A stretch of 43,464 nucleotides of DNA, taken from contig JAGOLL010000011.1 in the NCBI GenBank assembly GCA_017994055.1, positions 1 to 43,464 on the forward strand. Direction: 5' to 3'. Both the position numbers and the translations under genes were made by a program. A model generated the notes under the pieces. It was not told the DNA's origin and did no database searches. It saw nothing but the letters and a program-made list of their open reading frames with translations. Origin of the DNA: Methanothrix sp. (GTDB lineage Archaea; Halobacteriota; Methanosarcinia; Methanotrichales; Methanotrichaceae). Shown piece after piece: positions 8,169 to 16,098 of this stretch. How positions within the stretch are numbered: the first letter of the stretch is position 1; every line of letters begins with the position of its first letter.

Positions 8169-8299
8169 TGGAGGCGCAGCGAAAAGAGTATCTTCAAACG
8201 GTCCCTAGAGGGAGAAAGAGCATAGACATGCCCTTCTCATCAGATTGGCTCATACCGGCAGCCCAGAGAGATCATCATCATGCATAATGGGGAACAGAG

Positions 8300-9583
8300 A
8301 TGGTCGGATCTTATAGAGAGATAATGGAGAAGCTGGAGCGCAAAGAGGCGGTGGTGATGACCGCGGAGGAGGTCTCCCGGATGGTGCAGGCAGGAGAGGC
8401 CTCCCGGCTCTCGGAAGTGGATGTGGTCACCACCGCCACCCGGGCGGTGATGAGCGGGACCTATGCCGTCCTCTCCTTTCCCGTAGCCAGCCCGGGGTCA
8501 TTCTTCAGAGCTCGCTGGGCCTGGATCAATGGAATAGAGGCGCATGTCGGGCCCTGCCCCAATGAGAGCCTGGGAATCCTGGACCTGATGGTCTTCGGGA
8601 CGGCTCACAGCAGCAGCCGTCCTAATTACGGTGGCGGGCACCTCTTCCGGGATCTGGCGGCGGGGAAAAAGGCTCTGGTGGAGGTGGAGACCGATAGCGT
8701 TCGCACCATAGAGGCTGAGGTGGGCTTGAACGAAATGCCCTTTGCCCGGCTCTTCGGATCTCGCCATGCCTTCAAGAACTACTCCGCCTTCGTCAACGCC
8801 GGCAGAGAGCCGGTCGTCAGCATCTTTCACCGCCTGGCCTTTGCCCCCCAATGCGCTGAGGCCACCTTCTCCGGCTGCGGCCTGATCAATCCCTTGAAGA
8901 ACGATCCCTTTCTGGAGAGCATTGGGATAGGCAGCCGCATAATCTTGAACGGAGCAGAAGGATATGTAATCGGAACAGGCACCCGCAGCAGCAGGGAGAA
9001 GCCCAATCTGTCTGGATTTGCCGATATGCATCAGATGAATCCTGAGTTGATGGGCGGATTTGTCACCTCCGCCGGTCCGGAGTGCATCTGCTCCTGGGCC
9101 ATTGCCATCCCGGTCGTCAGCCGGAGCATATTGACAGAGATGGCCCGCCCGGACCGGGATATTCCCCTGCCGGTCAGCGATGTCTCCCGCCGGAATGCTA
9201 TCGGTATCGCAGACTATGGCGATGTATGGGATGATGTGGACTTGGAGGTGGTATTTGAGGAGGGGCGCTGCATCACCTGTCACTCCTGCCGGGTTGAGGA
9301 GGTCTGCCCCATGCAGGCTTTTAACCCCAGCTCGGGCGGGGATGCCAGGGATGAATCGCTATGCTTTCACTGCGGCCTGTGCGTGAGCCTATGCCCAGGC
9401 GGGGCCTTCCGCTCCCGGCTCGGTGCAGTTGAGCTGAAGAGGCCCTCAGGAGATCTCAGCCGCATACCAGTGGTGATGCGCCAGTCGGACCGGCTGAGGG
9501 CCATCAGGCTGGCGGAGGATCTGAAGAGAAGTATCCTGGACGGCTCATTCAGAATCTCCCAGCCGGTCGGGCGCATCTCATAA
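8300..9583 (+). CDS. comF: DUF39 (COG1900) protein with two [4Fe-4S] sites; candidate coenzyme M-forming enzyme
   Basis: 427 residues: an N-terminal DUF39/COG1900 domain (about 1-310) and a C-terminal two-cluster ferredoxin domain. Cluster motifs are Cys324, 327, 330, 336 and Cys355, 358, 361, 365, each followed by Pro. A conserved-looking Cys193 lies in FSGCGLINPL. Known family members incorporate sulfide into small metabolites. One paralogue group works in homocysteine synthesis with aspartate semialdehyde, and the methanogen MJ1681-type protein has been reported to convert sulfoacetaldehyde to coenzyme M. Placement beside comDE, whose product is sulfoacetaldehyde, favours the coenzyme M role. 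The 3' end overlaps the convergent comE by 35 bases. The start at 8300 has only a weak GGGGA upstream, and an ATG at 8324 is an alternative. The symbol is tentative. Confidence 0.85.
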   Translation: MVGSYREIMEKLERKEAVVMTAEEVSRMVQAGEASRLSEVDVVTTATRAVMSGTYAVLSFPVASPGSFFRARWAWINGIEAHVGPCPNESLGILDLMVFGTAHSSSRPNYGGGHLFRDLAAGKKALVEVETDSVRTIEAEVGLNEMPFARLFGSRHAFKNYSAFVNAGREPVVSIFHRLAFAPQCAEATFSGCGLINPLKNDPFLESIGIGSRIILNGAEGYVIGTGTRSSREKPNLSGFADMHQMNPELMGGFVTSAGPECICSWAIAIPVVSRSILTEMARPDRDIPLPVSDVSRRNAIGIADYGDVWDDVDLEVVFEEGRCITCHSCRVEEVCPMQAFNPSSGGDARDESLCFHCGLCVSLCPGGAFRSRLGAVELKRPSGDLSRIPVVMRQSDRLRAIRLAEDLKRSILDGSFRISQPVGRIS

Positions 9584-10109
9584 ACCGCCCCAGTATCTCC
9601 TGGGGGGAGAGACTGATGATGGGGACATCGGCATTGCCGGCTGCCACCCCTGCCACCACCACTCCCTGCTCCCGCAGGGCTTCAATCAGCTCATCTCGGC
9701 TCTCCGCCCGCCGCACTCTCCGGACACCTGCTGCTCTGGCCACTGCTGCAAGGTCTGTGCCCAGCCGGGTGCAGGTGGGCTGCGAGCCGGTGGAGCCGTA
9801 GCAGCAATTGTCCAGAATCACCAGCAGATAATTCTCAGGCCCATGGTGGGCAATGCTGGCCAGGCTGCCCAGGTTCATCAGCATCGATCCGTCTCCTTCC
9901 AGGACCATAACCCGTCTCTCCGGCCGGGCCAGAGCCAGGCCGAGGCCAATGGATGAGGCCATCCCCATGGAGCCCAGCATATAGAAGTTCTCCGGCCGGT
10001 CAGAGACAGAGAAGAGCTCCCGGCTGGGATAGCCGATATTGCATATCAGCAGAGCATTCTGCTCTGCCGCAGCCTGGCCGGCCAGGGCTATGGCCTCGAT
10101 CCTCTTCAT
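9549..10109 (-). CDS. comE: Sulfopyruvate decarboxylase beta subunit
   Basis: TPP-dependent subunit of sulfopyruvate decarboxylase, which makes sulfoacetaldehyde on the path to coenzyme M. The 186-residue protein carries the thiamine diphosphate motif GDGSMLMN followed about 26 residues later by LDNCCYGSTG, plus LGSMGMASSIGLGLALARP before it. These are standard for the C-terminal half of acetolactate-synthase-like enzymes. GGAGG lies six bases before the ATG. The start overlaps the comD stop by four bases (ATGA), so the subunits are made in coupled fashion. The 3' end overlaps the convergent DUF39-ferredoxin gene by 35 bases. Confidence 0.94.
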   Translation of the reverse strand: MKRIEAIALAGQAAAEQNALLICNIGYPSRELFSVSDRPENFYMLGSMGMASSIGLGLALARPERRVMVLEGDGSMLMNLGSLASIAHHGPENYLLVILDNCCYGSTGSQPTCTRLGTDLAAVARAAGVRRVRRAESRDELIEALREQGVVVAGVAAGNADVPIISLSPQEILGRFMRCARPAGRF

Positions 10110-10603
10110 AAGCTCCTCCAGAAGTCAAGGTCAAAAAGCACAGCCACGGGACTGCAGCCTGATTCTGCCGTCTTCCAGGCTTCGGCCACAGTCTCCTCCG
10201 CCTCAGCCTGGCTGGGGGAGAGATGGGGGATGCCCATGGCCAACAGCAGGGGAACGGTGAGCTGGCCCATGGGCACCTGGCCGACTATGCTCTCTCCTCT
10301 TCCACCCCGATGGCTGATGATCATTAGCAGAGGAATTCCATAAAGCAGATTCAGTGAGGCCAGAGCATTGATGCAGTTTCCCAGCCCCGAGTTCTGCATC
10401 AGCAGGGCGGGCCTGCTCCCTCCCATCCAGGCTCCGGCGCAGATCCCCACTCCCTCCTCCTCTCGGGTGGCGGGAAGATGAATGATACCTGGGTCAGCGT
10501 CAACCAGCCCCAGCAGCTCCTGAAGGTTGATGCAGGGAACCGATGCAACGAAATCGATACCGGCGCGCCGCAGGCCCAGATGGACAGCCTGGCTTGGATT
10601 CAT
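10106..10603 (-). CDS. comD: Sulfopyruvate decarboxylase alpha subunit
   Basis: Pyrimidine-domain subunit of sulfopyruvate decarboxylase (165 residues). It begins MNPSQAVHLGLRRAGIDFVA, followed by SVPCINLQELL. The conserved TREEEGVGICAGAWMGG holds the Glu that activates TPP, and LLMQNSGLGNCINALASL and PLLMIISHRG follow. It pairs with ComE, with which it overlaps by four bases. In several methanogens the two are fused or adjacent in this order. The ATG at 10603 gives the expected N-terminus. No cysteate or phosphosulfolactate synthesis genes (upstream steps) are in the window. Confidence 0.94.
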   Translation of the reverse strand: MNPSQAVHLGLRRAGIDFVASVPCINLQELLGLVDADPGIIHLPATREEEGVGICAGAWMGGSRPALLMQNSGLGNCINALASLNLLYGIPLLMIISHRGGRGESIVGQVPMGQLTVPLLLAMGIPHLSPSQAEAEETVAEAWKTAESGCSPVAVLFDLDFWRSL

Positions 10604-10738
10604 ATCAACGTCATACCTTTTGCCAGGCCAATAAACCTTTGCCGGGATGATGCAAGGCGGAAGGACCGGATTGTTCTCATGCTGTCGAGCTCGATCTGTA
10701 TGCTATGGGATGAGATCGCTCATTTACATTCGATGAAT

Positions 10739-10746
10739 ATTTATAG
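10739..10746 (+). promoter_or_regulatory. TATA box upstream of the VWA-propeller lipoprotein gene
   Basis: ATTTATAG at this site would start a transcript near 10768, leaving a leader of about 27 nt with GGAG eight bases before the ATG at 10795. Confidence 0.45.
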
Positions 10747-10794
10747 ATAGGATGCACAATAGAGCCCATCATCCGGGATGATGGAGTCACTTTC

Positions 10795-13296
10795 ATGCCT
10801 CGCAAGCTCATAATTTTGGCCATTTTGGCGATCCTTCTCCTTCCTGCCGCATGCTCAAAGGATGCAGCCGGGCTGGAGAGGTACCTCAACAGCACAGCCA
10901 TCAAAAAGGTGGACATAGCATTCGTATTCGACACCAGCAACAGCATGGGCGGAGAGATCCAGGAGCTTAAGGCCATAACCCAAAAGTTTGCCGCAGATCT
11001 AAAGGCATCAAATATAGACTACAGACTAGGGTTGGTGGAGTTCAGGGACTTTCCAATGACCTGCGGCGAGAGAAAGAAAAGCCAATGCGGCAGCCCGGGA
11101 GACTTTGCCTACAGGGTTATAGAAAATGGCACCATAACCTCGGATGTCGATGTCTTCAGCTCCTGGCTCAAGAGCCTCAAGGCGGGGGGAGGCGGAGAGG
11201 TCGGACCGGAGGCGGTGCTGGCGGCTCTCAGGCATGCAGATAGCGATCTGCTCTGGAGGAGCGAGGCTGAAAGGGTGATCATAACTTTAACCGATGCCGG
11301 CCCGCATCCTGATGGAAGCTGCTGCAATGCTGAGGGAGACACCCTGGAAGGCACCATATCCGCTCTGGCGGATCGGGGCACCAGGGTCTACGTCATCGGG
11401 CCGGACCATCCATCCTTAAAAGAGATTGCCTCAGAGACCGGCGGCCAGTTCTATGAGATCAGATCGGGCTTGAGCCTGCAGCCACTCCTGGAAGAGATAG
11501 CACAGGCCATGAGTTACAGATTCGATGTAGAGGTCGAGGTCTTCTGCTCGAATAATACCCTGCAGGCCAGGGCAAAGCTGGCGGGAGATGAGAGCATACC
11601 TCACCACGCTGGCCAAACCGAGGCCTGGATGTATATTGGCCGGGAAGAAGAGAAATCCAGATACAACCTCAGCTACAATGAGACCGACGAGGCATATAGA
11701 GCAGAGGTGCCGGATCTCTGCGGCCGCTTGAATCTGACCGTCTACGGGATGGTTGAAGGCAGGAGCGCGACAAGCACAACATCAGTAGATTGCGAGCCGT
11801 GCCATGGTGAGGCAGAGCAGGCATCTCTTTCCATATCCGGCCTGATATTTGACGACCATAACGGCAATGCCGCCAGGGAGGCCTCAGAGTCCGGGCTCGA
11901 GGGCTGGGAGATCCGGCTTGAGAGGCCCGACGGCAGCTCGGATGCGGCCAGAACGGATGAAAAGGGCTTCTATATCTTCACCGGCCTCCCGCCGGGCAGA
12001 TATGAGCTGAATGCATCCTCTCCATTGAACTGGACTGCTACCATTCCGGAAAACGGCACCAGGACGGTAGAGCTTGATGCAGGCAGCAAGCCGGAGATCA
12101 ACTTTGGCTTCAGGATGGCCACGGCCGATCCAGCCGCTGAGAAGGCCGATCTGGATAAACCGGATTCGGTGAGCCAGGCCAGCATGTGGGAGAAGATATA
12201 CGGAGAGCCAGGTCGCCATGATTGGGGTGAGGCAGTAGAGCTGAGTTCAGATGGAGGATATATTATCACCGGCACCACCGAAAGGGCTCTAGGATCCGGG
12301 TCGGGCAAGGGGGATGTCTGGCTGATAAAGACAGATGAGAACGGCACCAAGCTCTGGGAGAAGACCTTCGGTGGGCCGGAATGGGATGACGGCTACTCTG
12401 TAGAGCAGACCAGAGATGCAGGATATATCATCACCGGCTCCGTCGATGGAGATCTGTGGCTGATCAAGACGGACGAAAACGGAAGCGAGCTCTGGAATAA
12501 GACCTTCCAGGGGCAGAATGAGGACTGGGGCGAATCGGTGCAGCAGACGGCAGACGGTGGCTATATCATGGCCGGGGTCACAGACCGGATAAGCTCTTCC
12601 GTATCACCCAGCGGAGATCTCTATCTGATCAAGACGGACAGAAACGGCAGCATGATCTGGGATCTGGTCCTGGCAGAGTCGGGAGCTGATTGGGGCAGAT
12701 CGGTGCGGCAGACGGAAGACAGAGGCTATATAGTCACCGGCCTACTGGATGACAGATATCTATGGCTGATCAAGATAGATGAGAACGGCACCAAGCTCTG
12801 GGAGAAGACATTTGCCGGCAAAGGGCGGGCGGAAGGCTACTCTATCCTGCCGATACCGGAGGGCGGTTATATCATCACCGGAATGACAGCATCGCTTTCT
12901 GGCAACCTCAATGAGGATCTTCTGCTGATAAAGTTCGATGAAAGAGGAAACAAGCTATGGGATAAGAGCTATGGAGGACAGGATAGGGATTGGGGCGAGT
13001 CGATTCAGCAGACCGATGATGGGGGATTTATCATCGCCGGAGTCACTTATTCCTCCGGTGGAGGAGGCGGAGATGTCTGGATGGTCAGAACAGACAGAAA
13101 CGGCACCATGATCTGGGAGAGGGCTTATGGAGATGCAGCCCGTGCCGAGGGACGATCGGTGCAGCAGACCGGTGATGGGGGCTACATAATCGCCGGGCTG
13201 ACGGAATCATTGGGAGATGGCTCAGAGGGTTTTGAGGACCTCTGGCTTGTAAAGACCGATGAGAGGGGTGGCATTCCAGAGAAGGAGGCCGATTAG
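10795..13296 (+). CDS. Surface lipoprotein: VWA domain, SdrD-B-like domain and seven propeller blades
   Basis: 833 residues, exported. A lipoprotein signal (ending LLLPAAC) is followed by a von Willebrand A domain with the MIDAS start DTSNS at Asp46, and TDAGPHPDG later in the domain. An SdrD-B/Cna-like domain follows from about residue 345 (SGLIFDDHNGNAAREASESG, then YELNASSP). Seven repeats of about 46-54 residues run from about residue 465 to the end. Each has W-GxS-QQT-DGGYIIAG at its centre and LIKTD-NG-W at its end, fitting a seven-bladed beta-propeller. No C-terminal membrane anchor is present, so the lipid anchors it. GGAG lies eight bases before the ATG. A role in adhesion or surface protein interaction is inferred only. 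Confidence 0.88.
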   Translation: MPRKLIILAILAILLLPAACSKDAAGLERYLNSTAIKKVDIAFVFDTSNSMGGEIQELKAITQKFAADLKASNIDYRLGLVEFRDFPMTCGERKKSQCGSPGDFAYRVIENGTITSDVDVFSSWLKSLKAGGGGEVGPEAVLAALRHADSDLLWRSEAERVIITLTDAGPHPDGSCCNAEGDTLEGTISALADRGTRVYVIGPDHPSLKEIASETGGQFYEIRSGLSLQPLLEEIAQAMSYRFDVEVEVFCSNNTLQARAKLAGDESIPHHAGQTEAWMYIGREEEKSRYNLSYNETDEAYRAEVPDLCGRLNLTVYGMVEGRSATSTTSVDCEPCHGEAEQASLSISGLIFDDHNGNAAREASESGLEGWEIRLERPDGSSDAARTDEKGFYIFTGLPPGRYELNASSPLNWTATIPENGTRTVELDAGSKPEINFGFRMATADPAAEKADLDKPDSVSQASMWEKIYGEPGRHDWGEAVELSSDGGYIITGTTERALGSGSGKGDVWLIKTDENGTKLWEKTFGGPEWDDGYSVEQTRDAGYIITGSVDGDLWLIKTDENGSELWNKTFQGQNEDWGESVQQTADGGYIMAGVTDRISSSVSPSGDLYLIKTDRNGSMIWDLVLAESGADWGRSVRQTEDRGYIVTGLLDDRYLWLIKIDENGTKLWEKTFAGKGRAEGYSILPIPEGGYIITGMTASLSGNLNEDLLLIKFDERGNKLWDKSYGGQDRDWGESIQQTDDGGFIIAGVTYSSGGGGGDVWMVRTDRNGTMIWERAYGDAARAEGRSVQQTGDGGYIIAGLTESLGDGSEGFEDLWLVKTDERGGIPEKEAD

Positions 13297-13346
13297 GCTC
13301 TTTCACAGAGAGGATTGAAAAGCCACAAAATGCTTGCGGCCGGGCA

Positions 13347-13649
13347 ATGACCAAAATTGGCGTTGTCAGACATAAGGTGGCCGATTTCTCTGAATGGAGA
13401 AGAAAATTCGATGAAAGGATGGAAATTCGCAAGGCCAACGGATGGGCCGGACATGAGCTGTATTATGACGATGCCAGGAAAGAGGCATATGTTGTCCATA
13501 CCGTGAACAGCGATAAGATGGAATTGGCAAAGAACCATATGGCCTCTTTTAAGGCCCTTGGAAAGCGCAATGAAATGAGTCCCTCCGGCAATCCCGACCA
13601 CTCGATAATGCCTAAGGCTATAGAGAAGCGACAATCTCAGACCAGATGA
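13347..13649 (+). CDS. Small protein, possible dimeric alpha/beta-barrel (ABM-like) fold
   Basis: A 100-residue protein. MTKIGVVRHKVADFSEWRRK, then ELYYDDARKEAYVVHTVNSD and KMELAKNHMASF, resembles the beta-alpha-beta-beta pattern of antibiotic-biosynthesis-monooxygenase-like or stress-responsive dimeric barrels (short strand with VADFxxW, then a YVVH strand). No catalytic residues can be assigned. Its stop overlaps the next ATG by four bases, so it is coupled to the small membrane protein downstream. The fold call is uncertain. Confidence 0.65.
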   Translation: MTKIGVVRHKVADFSEWRRKFDERMEIRKANGWAGHELYYDDARKEAYVVHTVNSDKMELAKNHMASFKALGKRNEMSPSGNPDHSIMPKAIEKRQSQTR

Positions 13650-13876
13650 AGTTATTCCAGCTTCATATAGTCATTTACTTAGCGGTTAACATAATCTGGC
13701 TTGCATTGAATATGATGGGCACGATAAAGATCGAGCCATCCTGGGCCGTATATTGCTCCCCGGTGGGATGGGGCATTCCAATAATCGTCCACTACTGGTT
13801 CTATGTGCGTGGTGCCGAGAAGCTATGCATGCTCAGAGAGGATGTGGTGGGAGCTAAATGCGGTATTTTTTTATAA
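13646..13876 (+). CDS. 2TM-domain small membrane protein
   Basis: 76 residues with two membrane spans: residues 7-25 (HIVIYLAVNIIWLALNMMG) and about 36-53. The pattern H-x-x-x-Y-L-A-V-N, then W and S-P-V-G-W-G-I-P-I-I-V-H, is that of the 2TM domain found in small bacterial and archaeal proteins and in some histidine kinases. It is coupled by a four-base overlap to the gene before it. The coding sequence ends in a T-run (ATTTTTTTATAA) that may double as a transcription terminator. Function unknown. Confidence 0.72.
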   Translation: MKLFQLHIVIYLAVNIIWLALNMMGTIKIEPSWAVYCSPVGWGIPIIVHYWFYVRGAEKLCMLREDVVGAKCGIFL

Positions 13877-13922
13877 ACATATATCTTCAGCAATAATTTT
13901 TAGAGATTATCCAGTCGCCCTT

Positions 13923-14825
13923 TTACATCCACTCATGCTCATCTATCATCGCCAGAAGCTGCTCTGCCACCTTTCGGCTTTCATTTCTATTCCTCATCTC
14001 TGTGCTCATGTGCCGGCAATCGCCTCGGTAGCTGCTCTTTTTATCAACCACAAATAGGTCCACCTTGCCCAAAAGCGCCCTCACCCCTTCATCACCGGAG
14101 GGGACCCCCAGGGCGGCCATGAACTTGGCCGCCGGGCCGCTGGCGGGCCTGTCTCCTATGAGTGGGCTCATGGCCACCACTTTTTTTGCCGCCAGAGCCT
14201 CACGCACCCCGGGAAGGGCCAGAATCGGGCCGATGCTGCTTGCCGGATTGCTGGGGCCGATGATGACGGTATCCTCTTTGTCCAGGAGCCTAAGAAATGC
14301 CGGGCTGGGCTGGGCTTTGTCCATACCGGCGAAGCTGATGCCTTTGACCCCCGGCTCTCCCTTGAAGGCCACCCAGAAATCCTGGAAGTGCATCTTTCCC
14401 AATGGGGTGGAGATCATGGTGGAGACGGGATCGTCGCTCATGGGCGCTATCCGCTGGGCTATTCCCAGAGCAGCGGCCAGGGACTCAGTAGCCTGGCTCA
14501 GGCTGGCGCCCTGGCGCAGAAGCTCGGAGCGGAAGATATGAACCGCGCGGTCCCGGTCTCCGATGACAAGCTTCTCCTGCCGGCCCAGAGAGATAAGGAA
14601 GTCATGTGTCAGAGTGCTGTCGCCCTTTATGCCCCACCACTTCTTCTCGTCGATCATATCCGCCAGGGTATAGAGCACTGAGTCCAGATCGGGAGAGATG
14701 TAGTTTCCGGAGAGCCATATGTCCTCTGCTGTGTTCACCACTACCGATAGCTGCAGTGGGGGGATAATCTCTTTCAATCCCAGCAGCAGCTTGGGTGTGC
14801 CCGTACCGCCGCTCAAGACCAGCAT
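13923..14825 (-). CDS. cofD: 2-phospho-L-lactate transferase CofD
   Basis: Transfers the phospholactyl (or related) group from its guanosine-activated form to the deazaflavin Fo, making F420-0. The 300-residue sequence opens MLVLSGGTGTPKLLLGLKEI, the CofD nucleotide-binding start, and continues with VVNTAEDIWLSGNYISPDLD and YTLADMIDEKKWWGIKGDST, all family hallmarks, as is VIIGPSNPASSIGPILALPG near residue 190. It is the last gene of a co-directional run that also contains cofG. The gene at 14905 lies 79 bases upstream. Confidence 0.96.
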   Translation of the reverse strand: MLVLSGGTGTPKLLLGLKEIIPPLQLSVVVNTAEDIWLSGNYISPDLDSVLYTLADMIDEKKWWGIKGDSTLTHDFLISLGRQEKLVIGDRDRAVHIFRSELLRQGASLSQATESLAAALGIAQRIAPMSDDPVSTMISTPLGKMHFQDFWVAFKGEPGVKGISFAGMDKAQPSPAFLRLLDKEDTVIIGPSNPASSIGPILALPGVREALAAKKVVAMSPLIGDRPASGPAAKFMAALGVPSGDEGVRALLGKVDLFVVDKKSSYRGDCRHMSTEMRNRNESRKVAEQLLAMIDEHEWM

Positions 14826-14904
14826 AAAGCGCTCTGCTCCTCAAAATTGAATCATAAATACTGATTTGTTGCCGGCAGGATATGAAAGCGAGGACATTGG
14901 CCGG

Positions 14905-15486
14905 TCATGGCTCGTCCGAGACATCCACAATGACCATTCCCGTCTTCAGACAGGCCGCATCCTCCTCCGACAGAGGCGATTTCACCGCTTTTTCGCAATC
15001 TATGGCGCTGTTGCCCAGAGGATCCTCGAGTATCAGGGTCAGGGCAAAGCGCCCCTCTCTGGCCAGCGCTATCTTCTCCAGTATCTCTTCTCCCTTCTCC
15101 GTGGCCTCTCTGCTCTCCGCCTCCCTTGCGGATCGGGTGGCAAACTCCACCACGCCCTCGACCCGGTCCAGCACCCCTTCTACATTGGAGATGTAGGACT
15201 CGGAGGCGAATCCCGGCTCTATGTCCACCCCCAGCTCGGGGATGCGCAGTGTTCCGCTTGATGAGCGTATCACCCTGGCATCCAGATCATCAATGCTGGA
15301 AATGGGCATCGCATATCGCACCGGATCCTTCTGGCTGAGGAGGATGGTATCGCTGTGCCGGTAGCCGCACTGGCAGATGCCGGCTATGACCATGGCCTCA
15401 CCGAAATGGGGAATGTCCGCGCTCTCCCAAGAAAACTGCATATCCGCCGAGCAGACCGGACAGCAGGCGGTGGTGGTGAGATTCAA
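14905..15486 (-). CDS. ZPR1-type zinc finger protein
   Basis: A 193-residue archaeal ZPR1-related protein. The zinc-binding set is Cys9 and Cys12 (CCPVC) with Cys38 and Cys40 (CQCGYRHSD). It is followed by a beta-rich domain with SSSGTLRIPELGVDIEPGFA and YISNVEGVLDRVE, as in the ZPR1 domain. The C-terminal part (LTLILEDPLGNSAIDCEKA) contains the DPxGNS signature. Eukaryotic ZPR1 is an eEF1A chaperone; the archaeal role is not known to me. The start overlaps the sepF stop by four bases. Confidence 0.88.
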   Translation of the reverse strand: MNLTTTACCPVCSADMQFSWESADIPHFGEAMVIAGICQCGYRHSDTILLSQKDPVRYAMPISSIDDLDARVIRSSSGTLRIPELGVDIEPGFASESYISNVEGVLDRVEGVVEFATRSAREAESREATEKGEEILEKIALAREGRFALTLILEDPLGNSAIDCEKAVKSPLSEEDAACLKTGMVIVDVSDEP

Positions 15487-15848
15487 TCCCTGCTCCCGAC
15501 CACTTTCTCCCGGTCGATCTTGATCCCGGCTGGCACCAAGATGATGAGGTCGTCTCCGACCCCGGCTATATCTCCGGAGATATCGTCAATGGCCTTCTTC
15601 AGCTCCCCAATGGCCCGGTCCAGGGCGGCTTTATCCCTCTTAAGCCCGGCTATGTCCACCAGGATGATATTTCCTGCATAGATCTCCTGCTTGATCTCGG
15701 GCAGAGCATCCTCCCGGCCCAGCTCCGCCACCCTCAGTATCATATCTGTCGAGCGGCCCGACTCATCGAACTGCCCCAGATCCACCTCCGCATAATCATC
15801 TTCTGCGGCCTTTCCTATGAGCTTGAGCCTCTCCAGAATTCCAGCCAT
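15483..15848 (-). CDS. sepF: Archaeal SepF (DUF552) cell-division protein
   Basis: 121 residues with the archaeal SepF pattern: an N-terminal membrane-targeting amphipathic stretch (MAGILERLKLIGKA), an acidic linker, then the SepF core with DMILRVAELGREDALPEIKQ, IYAGNIILVDIAGLKRDKAA and a C-terminal GDDLIILVPAGIKIDRE strand. Archaeal SepF anchors FtsZ to the membrane at division. Bacterial SepF usually ends differently. Four-base overlap with the ZPR1-like gene suggests co-translation. No ftsZ is in the window. Confidence 0.88.
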   Translation of the reverse strand: MAGILERLKLIGKAAEDDYAEVDLGQFDESGRSTDMILRVAELGREDALPEIKQEIYAGNIILVDIAGLKRDKAALDRAIGELKKAIDDISGDIAGVGDDLIILVPAGIKIDREKVVGSRD

Positions 15849-15894
15849 TTAAAAATCCCGCCTCAGGAAATATTCCTTAAGTTTGCACCCAGTA

Positions 15895-16092
15895 TCACTT
15901 CATGTCCACCAGCTTCAATCCGGCCAGCCCCATGGCCACCATGAATAGCAGGACGATCAGGGCAAATCCCGATGGCCTCAGCTCAGCAGGAAGAGCCATC
16001 TGTGCTCCTAAAATGAGCACTATCATCAGAAACACCAGCCCGGAGCTGATGCCGATCTCAAGCCAATTCTTCTTCACAAGTGTAGAGTGCAA
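15895..16092 (-). CDS. Small two-helix membrane protein
   Basis: About 65 residues with two membrane spans, SSGLVFLMIVLILGAQMALP and GFALIVLLFMVAMGLAGLKL. The frame starts with TTG at 16092. An in-frame GTG at 16077 is another start. It lies six bases after the cofG stop and 46 bases before sepF, in the same direction, so it is likely co-transcribed. I recognise no named family. Confidence 0.6.
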   Translation of the reverse strand: MHSTLVKKNWLEIGISSGLVFLMIVLILGAQMALPAELRPSGFALIVLLFMVAMGLAGLKLVDMK

Positions 16093-16098
16093 TCCGCC

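Noticed and set aside
14065..14541. A plus-strand frame of 158 codons opposite cofD
   Set aside because: It mirrors the CofD coding region and shows Ala/Pro/Ser-rich shadow composition.
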